A stretch of DNA of 64,000 bases, taken from contig NZ_NPJZ01000001.1 of assembly GCF_002245895.1 (NCBI RefSeq), positions 4,252,501 through 4,316,500 on the forward strand, given 5' to 3'. The position numbers and the translations under genes are program-made. This DNA comes from Rhodococcus sp. OK302. GTDB taxonomy: Bacteria > Actinomycetota > Actinomycetes > Mycobacteriales > Mycobacteriaceae. The notes under the pieces were generated by a model that ran no database searches, was not told the DNA's origin, and saw only the letters and a list, made by a program, of their open reading frames with translations. Shown one piece after another: positions 36,193 to 45,600 of the stretch. Every line of letters starts with the position of its first letter. The first letter of the stretch is position 1.

Positions 36193-37029
36193 ATGACTGG
36201 AAGAGTTCAGGGCAAAGTCGCATTCATCACGGGCGCTGCTCGAGGGCAAGGACGTAGTCACGCCGTACGTCTAGCCGAAGAAGGTGCAGACATCATCGCA
36301 ATCGACATCTGCAGCCCCATGGATTCAGTCGACTATCCGCTGGCGACACCCGACGATTTGGCCGAAACAGTGCGGTTGGTCGAGGCCCTCGGCCGGCGCA
36401 TCGTTGCCACTCAGGCCGACGTGCGCGATTTCAACGCGGTAGAGGCGGCCGTGAACGAGGGGGTTGCGCAACTCGGACGACTCGATATCGTCGCCGCCAA
36501 CTCCGGAATCTTCAGTGCTGCCCGTATGGAAGACCTCGAGGAAAATGCCTGGCGAGAAATCATCGACGTAAATCTCACGGGGGCATGGCACACAGCCAAA
36601 GCTACGATCCCACATCTCCGCGAGTCCGGCGGCGGTGCGATTGTCATTACCAGCTCGGTTGCAGGATTGAGAGGCGCACAAAACGCCGGTGCCTACGTTG
36701 CATCGAAGCATGGCGTGGTCGGGCTAATGCGCAGCCTCGCACTCGAACTCGCCCAGGATCATATCCGCGTCAACACTGTTCACCCAGCCATGGTTGACAC
36801 ACCGATCATTCAGAATCCCTACATGTACGAGGTATACGCTCCTGATTTGACCCCAGAGGAACGGACAATGGAGACGATGGCCGACAGGTTTGCCATGTCC
36901 CATGCGCTTCCATTGCCGTGGCTGGAATCCGTGGATATCTCCAACGCCGTACTGTTCCTTGCCTCAGATGAAGGGCGCTACGTCACCGGCGTTGCAATGC
37001 CAGTCGACGCTGGTTGCATGTTGAAATAG
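36193..37029 (+). CDS. Mycofactocin-type SDR oxidoreductase
   Basis: A 278-residue SDR. TGAARGQGRSHAVRLAEEGA (~14-33) and the following IIAIDIC are characteristic of the actinobacterial mycofactocin-coupled SDR subfamily, which has a typical insertion around the cofactor site. The structural motif is AANSGIFS, and the active site contains ITSSVAGLRG and YVASKHGVVG. The C-terminal RYVTGVAMPVDAGCMLK is typical. Members carry a tightly held NAD and are reoxidised by mycofactocin; no mft gene is in the window. The start has GGAAGG six nt upstream. It likely oxidises an alcohol of the local pathway. Confidence 0.88.
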   Translation: MTGRVQGKVAFITGAARGQGRSHAVRLAEEGADIIAIDICSPMDSVDYPLATPDDLAETVRLVEALGRRIVATQADVRDFNAVEAAVNEGVAQLGRLDIVAANSGIFSAARMEDLEENAWREIIDVNLTGAWHTAKATIPHLRESGGGAIVITSSVAGLRGAQNAGAYVASKHGVVGLMRSLALELAQDHIRVNTVHPAMVDTPIIQNPYMYEVYAPDLTPEERTMETMADRFAMSHALPLPWLESVDISNAVLFLASDEGRYVTGVAMPVDAGCMLK

Positions 37030-37121
37030 CGCAACCGGTCCGTGAAGATCGGAAGACAAGATTCGCGTATCGAGTCAATAAATTCTCAACCTCTCCGCCA
37101 CCAGTAGGCCAATAGTCCCCA

Positions 37122-37161
37122 GGTGAGTGCCGCAGAATGCGCCAGATTTGCGGCACTCACC
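37122..37161 (+). terminator. 13-bp hairpin downstream of SDR
   Basis: GGTGAGTGCCGCA (37122-37134) and TGCGGCACTCACC (37149-37161) are perfect complements around a 14-nt loop, about 90 nt after the SDR stop. No T-run. Confidence 0.7.
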
Positions 37162-37581
37162 GGAGCAGAAGCTGATCAACGGAGAGACTGACCTGCTACG
37201 TCTGACTGCCATCGCCTTCACGATGAGTCCAGAACATCTCCCGATAGCAAAGCAGGCCGAGTATCGGCACCGCACGCAGACTTGGAAGTTTCTCATGCGA
37301 ATGCTCATCATTCACGCTGTAATCGCGTGCACCAGACTGATCACACCCCGTCCAACGGCGGCTGTAATTCAACAAGTCTTCACGGATATCGCTATCGCAC
37401 AAGCAAATTCGAGATGGATGGACATTGTTGCGGGCACAGAAGAAGAGCCGTCACACGCACAGTCGTTCACTGAATGACGAATTAGCCGGGATACGTTGAG
37501 GCCCACAGGCCGGGTCTGCACCGTGTGGTGCGCCCGGCGGTGCAGCCATAGCCCACGTACCTGAACTGTACGAACTACCGC
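37162..37581. other. Gap with a doubtful 116-codon frame
   Basis: About 420 bp between the SDR terminator and the ArsR gene. An open frame at 37127-37477 (plus) would start inside the terminator hairpin. It has no ribosome site and no family resemblance, so I do not call it a gene. Nothing else is visible. Confidence 0.4.
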
Positions 37582-38061
37582 TTACCAGGTAGTAACGACC
37601 GGAACATGCTCCGCGCCAACGGCTATCGGATGATCCGTGCGATCTGTCTCCGTCTGCCCGTGTACCCTGCCCGAAGCCGCGGGAAACTTCAGTACGCCGT
37701 CATCAGCCGGCGAGATATCCGGAGCAAGTACCGAAACTGCCTCGATCAGTGCGTGCAACGCTTCGGGGCGAAGCGTGTAGAAGTTGTTGCGACCTTCTTT
37801 ACGGAGGTACATGAGACCCGCCTGTATAAGGATCTTCGTGTGGTACGAAATTGTGGGCTTGGATACGTTCAATGTGTGTTCGAGTGTGCTGCACGGAAGC
37901 TCGTCAACGGCGCACAGTTGGCGAACGATGCTCCAGCGGACCGGGTCTCCGAGAGCACGGAGCAGGTCCATCGGACCGACCTCAGCCAGTGAGTCGACTG
38001 ACGCACCCGCATCGGACATGGAATCGGTTCGATCGTGTGACCACTCCATTGCACCCAACAT
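37582..38061 (-). CDS. ArsR-family (winged HTH) regulator
   Basis: A 159-residue regulator whose central part is an ArsR-type winged helix: MDLLRALGDPVRWSIVRQL (~31-49), LNVSKPTISYHTKILIQAGL (recognition helix ~64-83) and EGRNNFYTLRPEAL (wing). No Cys or His metal site is apparent, so a metal sensor role is unlikely. Non-metal ArsR proteins of this kind often control acyl-CoA or acetate metabolism genes. The start is uncertain; in-frame ATGs at 38061, 38049 and 38019 all have weak ribosome sites. It lies 158 bp beyond the enoyl-CoA hydratase stop on the same strand. Confidence 0.85.
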   Translation of the reverse strand: MLGAMEWSHDRTDSMSDAGASVDSLAEVGPMDLLRALGDPVRWSIVRQLCAVDELPCSTLEHTLNVSKPTISYHTKILIQAGLMYLRKEGRNNFYTLRPEALHALIEAVSVLAPDISPADDGVLKFPAASGRVHGQTETDRTDHPIAVGAEHVPVVTTW

Positions 38062-38219
38062 GAGTCAATCATAAACCACAACATGTCGTTAACTATGAAA
38101 CAGATCAAATTAGTGACGACCGTAACTCGGCGCCACTGTCTCTCCTGCCCTATTCTGCCGGGATCGTCGACCACACATACTCGGCCGACTCCCCCGACTC
38201 GCGTCGGGCACTGCCCCCG

Positions 38220-39020
38220 CTAGTCGCCGGTGAACACCGGGCGTCGTCGTTCTTGACTCGCTGCGATCCCCTCGTGCAGATCCGCCGTGGCCATCGTCAC
38301 GGGTTGCGCCAGAGACTCCCAGGTCACCGCAGCCGCCAGCCCGGCACGTCCCTGTTCGAGTCCCATCTTGGTCAGCTTGGTCGGAATGGGCGCCGCCGAG
38401 GCAATTGTGCGCGCCACATCAATCGAATAGCTGAGTACGTCGTCGTGCACTCCGGTCACCAAACCCCATCCGAGAGCCTCGTCCGCCCCGACATCGCGTC
38501 CGCTATAGAGCATTTCCCGCGCTCGCGCGGCACCGATGACCTCCGGCAAAAGCGCCGTAATTCCCATCCCCCCATGCGTGCCCAGATAGTTGAAAGGCGT
38601 CTTGAACACTGCACTGTTATTTGCATAACGCAGATCGCAAGCAAGGGCGAGGCAGACTCCGGCGCCGACTGCCGGCCCGTTAACCGCGGCAATCACAGGA
38701 AACGGCAGCTCCCGCGGCGCTAGCCACGCGCGGTAGAAGGGTCTCATCTTGCCCTGGAGACGGTCGGGCGTGCGTGCGGTCGCAGGCGCCTCATCGAGCC
38801 ATGACAAATCCGCCCCCGAGCAGAATGACGTACCACCACCTGTCACCACCAACGCTCGTACGTCGCGATCGCTTTCCATGTCAGAGAGCGCTTCGGACCA
38901 GGCCGAAGTCATCTCTTCCGTCATCGCGTTTCGCAGACGAGGCAAATTGAGAGTCAACAGCCGAACATGGGGCGCTGGCTCGCTGAGGAGCACGGTCTGC
39001 GATTGATCCGATTGCGTCAT
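38220..39020 (-). CDS. Enoyl-CoA hydratase/isomerase family (2)
   Basis: A 266-residue crotonase-fold protein. The oxyanion-hole motifs are TGGGTSFCSGADLSWL (~60-75) and VNGPAVGAGVCLALACDLRY (~113-132). At the first catalytic Glu position it has Gly-Val-Cys (AGVCLALA), while the second region reads THGGMGITALLPEVIG. It therefore lacks both hydratase Glu residues and may be an isomerase, a thioesterase-like or a ring-opening crotonase, not a hydratase. It is not clearly linked to an operon; acs lies 190 bp upstream of it on the map and on the same strand. Confidence 0.85.
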   Translation of the reverse strand: MTQSDQSQTVLLSEPAPHVRLLTLNLPRLRNAMTEEMTSAWSEALSDMESDRDVRALVVTGGGTSFCSGADLSWLDEAPATARTPDRLQGKMRPFYRAWLAPRELPFPVIAAVNGPAVGAGVCLALACDLRYANNSAVFKTPFNYLGTHGGMGITALLPEVIGAARAREMLYSGRDVGADEALGWGLVTGVHDDVLSYSIDVARTIASAAPIPTKLTKMGLEQGRAGLAAAVTWESLAQPVTMATADLHEGIAASQERRRPVFTGD

Positions 39021-39209
39021 CGGTTGCTCCTAGTACATAACTCACAGGGTCGCTCACGAGCCTGAATACGAGACATAGACGTGCGATTGTTCAAAAACTA
39101 TCACACGATCGCACCGACCCTGCCGGGATGACAAGGCTGAGGAAACGGGTGCCGAACACCAAGAAACTCAGGTCGAGACGACGTGACTTTCCCGCCTACC
39201 CGGTACCAC

Positions 39210-41153
39210 CTATCTGGACGATTCTCCGACGAGAGCGTCGAATACCTTGGGATCCACCAGCGTTGAGGTGTCTCCGAGGTCGCGGCCTTCCGCGATATCA
39301 CGCAGGAGTCGACGCATGATCTTGCCGGACCGGGTCTTCGGAAGCTCGGGAACGATAGTGATCTGACGGGGCTTGGCGATGGGGCTGATGTCCTTGGACA
39401 CCTGTGCCTTGAGTTCCGCGATCAGGATTTCTCCGGTGTTTTCGACGCCTTCGCGCAGGATCACGTAGGCGACGATGCCCTGGCCGGTGGTCTCGTCGGC
39501 TGCTCCGACGACGGCGGCTTCGGCCACACCGTGATGGTTGACCAGTGCCGATTCCACCTCGGAGGTGGAGATGCGGTGGCCGGAGACGTTCATGACGTCG
39601 TCGACGCGGCCGAGAACCCAGAGGTCGCCGTCGTCGTCGTACTTGGCGCCGTCACCGGCGAAGTACCAGCCTTCTTCGGCGTAGCGGGACCAGTAGGTGT
39701 CCTTGAAGCGTTCCATGTCGCCCCAGATGCCGCGCAGCATCGCCGGCCACGGCTGGTCGAGCACGAGGTAGCCGTTTCCGCCGGCGCCGAGGATCTTTGC
39801 GTCGTCGTCGACGATTTTCGCGGAGATACCCGGTAGTGGTGCCATCGCGGATCCGGGCTTGGTGGCGGTGATTCCGGGCAGCGGCGAGATCATGATCGCG
39901 CCGGTTTCGGTCTGCCACCAGGTGTCGACGATGGGCGCCTTGCCGCCGCCGATGACGTCGCGGAACCAGCGCCACGCTTCGGGGTTGATGGGTTCGCCGA
40001 CGGAGCCGAGGAGGCGGATCGAGGTCAGGTCGTGGGCGTCGGGAATCTCGCGCCCCCACTTCATGAATGTGCGCACGAGGGTGGGGGCGGTGTAGTAGAT
40101 GGAGACGTCGTACTTTTCGATGATCTCGAAGTGGCGGTGCTCGTTCGGGGAGTTCGGGGTGCCTTCGTAGACGACCTGGGTGACGCCGTTCGAGAGTGGG
40201 CCGTAGACGATGTAGGAGTGTCCGGTGACCCAGCCGATGTCGGCGGTGCACCAGTAAACGTCTTGTCCGGCTTTGTGATCGAAGACGTTGTGGTGGGTGT
40301 ACGACGCCTGGGTGAGGTAGCCGCCGGAGGTGTGGATGATGCCCTTGGGCTTACCGGTGGTGCCGGAGGTGTAGAGGATGAACAGGGGATGCTCGGCGTC
40401 GAACGGCTGAGCTTCGTGTTCGGGGGAAGCTGTAGCGACGGTTTCGTGCCACCACAGGTCGCGGCCTTGCGTCCAGGCGACGTCGATGCCGGTCCTGTTG
40501 ACTACCAACACGTTTTGGACGGATTGCGCGCCGTCGACGGATTCGTCGACGGCTTCCTTGATGGGGGCTGCAGATCCGCGGCGCCATTGGCCGTCGACGG
40601 TGACGACGAGTTTGGCTTGTGCGTCGTCGATGCGTGAGCGTAGGGCGGTGGCGGAGAATCCGGCGAAGACGACGGAGTGGGTCAGTCCGAGGCGGGCGCA
40701 GGCGAGCATCGTGACTATCGCTTCGGGGATCATCGGCATGTAGATGGCAACGCGGTCACCGGCGACGAGTCCGAGGTCGGTGAATGTGTTTGCGGCGCGG
40801 CTGACTTCGGCGAGCAGGTCGTTGTAGGTGAGGTCGCGGCTGTCGCCGGGTTCGCCTTCGAAGTGGATTGCGACGCGGTCGCCGTTGCCGGCGAGGACGT
40901 GGCGGTCGACGCAGTTGTAGGCGACGTTGAGTTTGCCGCCGACAAACCATTTGGCTACGGGTGCGTCGGTCCAGTCGAGGACGTCGGTCCATTTTTCGTG
41001 CCAGTGCAGACGTTCGGCTTGGTCGGCCCAGAAGCCGAGGCGGTCGGTGTCGGCGGCAGCTTGGAGTTCCGGTCCGGCGTTGGCGGCCGCGGCAAATTCT
41101 GCGCTGGGCGGGTACGCCTGCGGGACGTCTGATGCATTCGGCGAGACGGTCAT
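39210..41153 (-). CDS. acs: Acetyl-CoA synthetase (AMP-forming)
   Basis: Acs activates acetate (and often propionate) to the CoA thioester through an acyl-AMP. The 647-residue length is standard. Motifs seen include the P-loop FILYTSGTTGKPKGI, DTWWQTETGAIMISPLPG, YFAGDGAKYDDDG and the acetylatable lysine motif PKTRSGKIMRR near the C-terminus. The start at 41153 has AGGAAGGA upstream; the open frame extends 26 codons further. This gene has visibly stronger codon bias and GC skew than its neighbours (long runs of GTG/GCG/CGG on the plus strand), as expected for a highly expressed core gene. It would recycle acetate and acetyl units from the surrounding catabolic genes. Confidence 0.97.
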   Translation of the reverse strand: MTVSPNASDVPQAYPPSAEFAAAANAGPELQAAADTDRLGFWADQAERLHWHEKWTDVLDWTDAPVAKWFVGGKLNVAYNCVDRHVLAGNGDRVAIHFEGEPGDSRDLTYNDLLAEVSRAANTFTDLGLVAGDRVAIYMPMIPEAIVTMLACARLGLTHSVVFAGFSATALRSRIDDAQAKLVVTVDGQWRRGSAAPIKEAVDESVDGAQSVQNVLVVNRTGIDVAWTQGRDLWWHETVATASPEHEAQPFDAEHPLFILYTSGTTGKPKGIIHTSGGYLTQASYTHHNVFDHKAGQDVYWCTADIGWVTGHSYIVYGPLSNGVTQVVYEGTPNSPNEHRHFEIIEKYDVSIYYTAPTLVRTFMKWGREIPDAHDLTSIRLLGSVGEPINPEAWRWFRDVIGGGKAPIVDTWWQTETGAIMISPLPGITATKPGSAMAPLPGISAKIVDDDAKILGAGGNGYLVLDQPWPAMLRGIWGDMERFKDTYWSRYAEEGWYFAGDGAKYDDDGDLWVLGRVDDVMNVSGHRISTSEVESALVNHHGVAEAAVVGAADETTGQGIVAYVILREGVENTGEILIAELKAQVSKDISPIAKPRQITIVPELPKTRSGKIMRRLLRDIAEGRDLGDTSTLVDPKVFDALVGESSR

Positions 41154-41259
41154 GTCAATCTCGTTCCTTCCTACTGGCGTGGAGCAGTACATCGTTGGAC
41201 CCGACGTCAGCGGATCAGAAGCCGTGCGCAACTGCGCCGTACAAGTGCCGCTACGACTC

Positions 41260-41296
41260 GAATCCCGCCGGCATCACGACATCACCGGCGGGATTC
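41260..41296 (-). terminator. 12-bp hairpin downstream of hydrolase 2
   Basis: GAATCCCGCCGG (41260-41271) and CCGGCGGGATTC (41285-41296) form a perfect stem with a 13-nt loop directly after the hydrolase stop (41309, minus strand). It separates that gene from acs. Confidence 0.8.
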
Positions 41297-41308
41297 CCCT
41301 GAAAACGG

Positions 41309-42271
41309 TTACAGGTCCGCGATTACCCGGCAGCGATCCGCCAGAGTGCGGCGGGTCACCCCGATATCGAGACTCATGCGGTCGTGTCCGTGGATTACAC
41401 CAGGAAGAACCTGCAATTCACATGAGATTCCCACCTCGTACAGACGGCGCGCGTAGGCAATCGATTCTTCCCTGAAGATGTCGAGTTCACCCACTTCGAT
41501 ATAGGTAGGAGGAAGACCGGCAAAGTCCTCGAGACGTGCCGGCGCGGCGATCGGTGAGACCCTGTCGCTTCCGAAGTCCGCTCCGAGTACCGCCCTCCAC
41601 GAGGTCCAGTTGTTGTCATGGGTCCATGCGACGGCACCCTCGAGGATCGGATCCGGTTCGGTATTGCGGTCATCGAGCATCGGGTAGATGAGGATTTGCT
41701 TCGCAATCGGTACGCCTCTGTCGCGAGCAAGAATCACGGTTCCTGCGGCGACGCCGCCGCCGCCGCTATCGCCCATGACTGCAATGCGAGCAGGATCCAC
41801 TCCTAGTTCATCGGCGTGGTCGACAAGCCACTGAAGACCGGTGAATCCGTCTTCCGCGAGCGCCGTGCCCGTTTGCTCGGGAGCCAGTCGGTAATCGACA
41901 AGCAGCAGTGGAACATTCGACTCCTGCACGTAGTAGCGAACGATTCCGTCGTAGTGGTCGAGTTTGCCGGAGATCATCCCTCCGCCGTGCAAGTACACGA
42001 CTGCTGGACGGTCGGTCGTCGTCCCGGTATCGGTGCTGTAGAAACGTAATTCAATTTCTGAGCCGTCAGGCGTCGGGGCGAAGTGCGAACTTACGGAGAC
42101 GCCGGTTGAGGGAGGGGAAGGAACGGCCGCCATCCCAGTTTCGAGCACGGCCCGAAGCCCCAACGCGTCGCCCCGCTCGGGGATTGTCATCGCGCCGTTC
42201 GCCATGGCTTCCGAAGCAAGTGCAGCGCAGACTGCGGCCAGTTCAGGATCCATCATGTTCATCGTTGACAT
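41309..42271 (-). CDS. Alpha/beta hydrolase, hormone-sensitive-lipase type (copy 2)
   Basis: A 320-residue paralogue of the hydrolase at 7871-8833, collinear along the whole length. Oxyanion motif HGGGM, nucleophile GDSGGG, acid GELDIF and His in VIHGHD are all kept. Its upstream region has the same two CTAAC-type repeats at the same 28-bp spacing, so both copies probably respond to one TetR repressor. It is divergent from the large LuxR-type regulator. Two near-identical hydrolases in one regulon suggest different substrate stereochemistry, or a recent duplication for dosage; the sequence cannot decide. Confidence 0.9.
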   Translation of the reverse strand: MSTMNMMDPELAAVCAALASEAMANGAMTIPERGDALGLRAVLETGMAAVPSPPSTGVSVSSHFAPTPDGSEIELRFYSTDTGTTTDRPAVVYLHGGGMISGKLDHYDGIVRYYVQESNVPLLLVDYRLAPEQTGTALAEDGFTGLQWLVDHADELGVDPARIAVMGDSGGGGVAAGTVILARDRGVPIAKQILIYPMLDDRNTEPDPILEGAVAWTHDNNWTSWRAVLGADFGSDRVSPIAAPARLEDFAGLPPTYIEVGELDIFREESIAYARRLYEVGISCELQVLPGVIHGHDRMSLDIGVTRRTLADRCRVIADL

Positions 42272-42617
42272 CGTCGTCCTATCAAGCTCGTGTTGGGTTG
42301 GGATCAGCGCCCCTCAACCAGACACTAACGGACAACTGTACGATTGTCACCACTAATGGACAGTTGTTTGACTACGGCAGTTCCTGATCGTTCCCTCGGG
42401 ACTTCGGTGCGCTGACTTGCAGAGCGGCGCGCGGCTTTTGCATGCACGGAACCTGTAGCGCCCTCCCCGAGCGGTTCCGTAGATTTGCGCCATCGGCACG
42501 TAGTCTCACCCCTCCGAGTGCCGAAACTACCGGCAGCCACCGGGCAGAGATATCCTGAGAATATCGTTGACAAGGTGGCATACGTCACACCTGCTTCGAT
42601 GACACGAAGAGGGTGAA
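42272..42617. other. Divergent promoter region, hydrolase 2 / LuxR-type regulator
   Basis: About 350 bp between the divergent genes. It contains the paired operators at 42325-42368. From there to 42617 I see no further repeat or gene. Confidence 0.5.
42325..42368. promoter_or_regulatory. Paired TetR-type operators upstream of hydrolase 2
   Basis: CTAACGGACAACTGTA begins at 42325 and CTAATGGACAGTTGTT at 42353, exactly 28 bp apart as upstream of hydrolase 1. The first copy is followed by CGATTGTC, giving the 18-bp palindrome GACAA-N8-TTGTC at 42331-42348. The pair starts 54 bp upstream of the hydrolase 2 start. Confidence 0.72.
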
Positions 42618-45600
42618 GTGCGCAGAAGCCGATGGCCGATCAGAAATCCGTTCGAGACGCGGGGTGACATGGTCCCCGACGTCAGCATTGAACTAAGTGC
42701 CGCGGGATTCGACAACGCCCGCGAGATCGAGCATGACGATTTCAGTGCGGTCTATCGGTGCTATCAAACCTCACTCAATCGCACAGTGGCAGTCACGGTC
42801 CTCCTCTCCAACCTGGACGTCGGCGACCAGAAGCGCTTCCTCCGGAAACAACAGGCAATGGGCCGACTCGCCGGGCACCCCCACATCGTCACCGTCCTAC
42901 AGGCCGACGTCACCGAAAGCGGGCACCCATTCCTTGTGACGCGAGACCTCTTGCATAGCTCCCTTGAGGCTCGACTCCGCCAACAAGGCCCGCTGTCCCT
43001 GGAAGACACATTGAGGCTAGGGGTAAAACTGGCCGGCGCACTCGAAGCGGCGCACCGACTCGGGATCGTGCACCGCGATGTAAAGCCCGCGAACGTCCTA
43101 TTCACGGACTACGACGAGCCTGCACTCGCCGCCTTCGAGATCGCCTACACTGCAAGCAGTTTCGAGACAACGACTGGGGCGCCGATTGCGTCGTCCACAT
43201 TCACCGCACCCGAGGTCCTCGCGGGCAAATCTCCGAGCCCCGCGTCTGACATCTACGGTCTCGCTGCCACTTTATATTGCGCCGTGACCGGTCACTCAGT
43301 ATTCGAACGCCCCACCGATGAGCACTTGTCCATGACAATCGCCACGCAGCCCATTCCAGACCCGCGCAGGCAGGGCATCGCCGACGCCTTGTGCGCGGCG
43401 ATCGAGCGTGCAACGTCCGCAAATCCGGACGACAGACAGCCCACAGCAGCCACACTCGGCGAGGCGATTCGCGATCTCCAACTGCGCCAAGATATCCCGG
43501 CCGACGACAGGGCCGTACCTGCACAATCTGAACCACCCTCGGAACCGCAACGAAGTCGCCCGAGAATCCATCCGTACACCCCCCATAACCCCAGCGGGAC
43601 ACTTCCACTCGAACTAACCAGTTTCGTCGGCCGCCGCAACGAACTCTCAGAACTGAAAGTATTGCTGAATTCATCGCGACTGGTGACGTTGACAGGGATC
43701 GGCGGCGTCGGGAAAACGCGACTGGCATTGCGGGCAGCGGCAAACGCGAAGCAGAACTTCAGCAACGGCGTCTGGCTCGTAGAACTCGGTGAACTGTCGG
43801 ACGAGTCACTGCTCGTCGACGTCGTCGTGGCGGCGCTCGGACTGCGGGACCAGTCGGCCCTGTCTCCGAACACTCTCCTCCTCAATTTCCTCGCCAATCG
43901 CGAGGTGCTGCTACTCCTCGACAACTGCGAACAGGTGGTGGACGCGGCAGCTTCCCTGTCGGAGACGCTACTTCGGTCCTGCCCCGGCGTGCGTATTCTC
44001 GCGACGAGCCGAGAGGCGTTCGGAATCGGCGCCGAATCGGTCATGCGAGTTCCACCCCTCACTGTTCCTGATCCCGACTGTGAACCGTCACTTCGTGGAC
44101 TTCCCCGATACGACGCGGTGACATTGTTCGTCGAACGCGCTGCCTCTGCGGTCCCCCACTTCGAACTCACCGATGACAACCGCAGTGTGGTCACACAGAT
44201 CTGCAACCGATTAGACGGATTGCCCCTCCCGATCGAGTTGGCGGCAGCGCAGCTACGCGCCATGTCGCCCGAGCAGATCTTGCAGCGACTCGACGACCGG
44301 TACTCCCTGCTCACACGCGGCAACCGGAGTGCGCCGTCGAGGCAGCGAACCCTTCGACTGTGCATCGACTGGAGCCATGACCTGTGCACACCACAAGAAC
44401 AGTTGGTGTGGGCACGACTGTCGGTGTTCGCCGGCAGTGTCGGACTCGATGCGGCGGAAGGAGTCTGCGGTACAGGGATGAATCCCGACGACGTGCTCGA
44501 AACGTTGATTTCCCTGGTCGACAAGTCAATCCTCGTACGGGAGGAATCGAATGGCACGGTTCGATTCCGGCTGCTCGAAACCCTCCGTGACTACGGCCGG
44601 GAACAACTGCAGCGGCGCGATGAGTTTCTGGAACTCCGTCGCATGCACCGAGATTGGTATCAGCAACTCGCACTTGACGCCGAATCCGAGTGGATAAGCG
44701 CACGGCAGCTCCAGTGGATCGCGCGCCTCGAGCAAGAGCAGCCGAATTTCCGTGAGGCACTGGAGTTCTGCATGTCCGACAGCCCGGACGCCGGGCTACG
44801 CATCTCGGCCGCTCTCTTACCGTTTTGGAGTTCGCGTGGGCCGTTCACTGAGGCACGGCACTGGCTGGACCGACTCCTGGCGCGCCAACCAGGGCAGGTA
44901 ACGGCCGAGCGAGCCATAGCGTTCTACTCGAGCAGTGTGCTTGCCGAGGTTCAAGGCGATATTGATGCGGGCGCCGAACGGGCTGAGGAAGGGCGCGGGC
45001 TCGCGGCGCGGATCGCCGACCCACGGGCTCATGCCTACATCGCGCACTCCGACGGGATCTTGGCGGTGTTCGGCGGTGACATCCCCCGGGCATGTGCACG
45101 CCTGGAACAAGCCCTTGAATTATTTGGCCCGGGAGACGACGCGCCACAGATTGGCATTTTGCACATGCTCGGAATCGCGTATGAGCAGGGGGGCGAAATA
45201 CGGAAGGCAATCGAATGCTACGAACGTGTGCTCGCTGTCACCGAGTCACGCGGAGAGTCCGTATACCGGTCATACGTACTGTGGTCGATGGCAGTTGCGA
45301 TGTGGCGTCAGGGCGACCGGTCCCGGACGATACAGCTGCTCGAGCATTCTCTGCAGCTGTGCCGACAGGTGAAAGACCGCCTCATGGCCCCGACGTGCTT
45401 TGAGGCACTGGCCTGGATCGCGGCCAGTGAGAACGACCCACGTCGTGCCGTGATTCTGATGGCCGCGGGCGAGGAGCTTGTGCGAGAAGTCGGCAGTGTC
45501 ACGATCATGTTTCCCGCCCTCTTCGTCCACCACGAGGAGTCCGACCGGGCATGCCACCAGGCACTTGGTCAGCGCGAATTCGACGCCGCCCGACGGAAGG

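Noticed and set aside
37127..37477. 116-codon frame after the mycofactocin-type SDR
   Set aside because: Would begin inside the terminator hairpin, has no ribosome site and no recognisable domain.
43292..44557. 421-codon minus-strand frame inside the LuxR-type regulator
   Set aside because: Ser/Arg-rich shadow of a gene with clear Walker and kinase-fold motifs.
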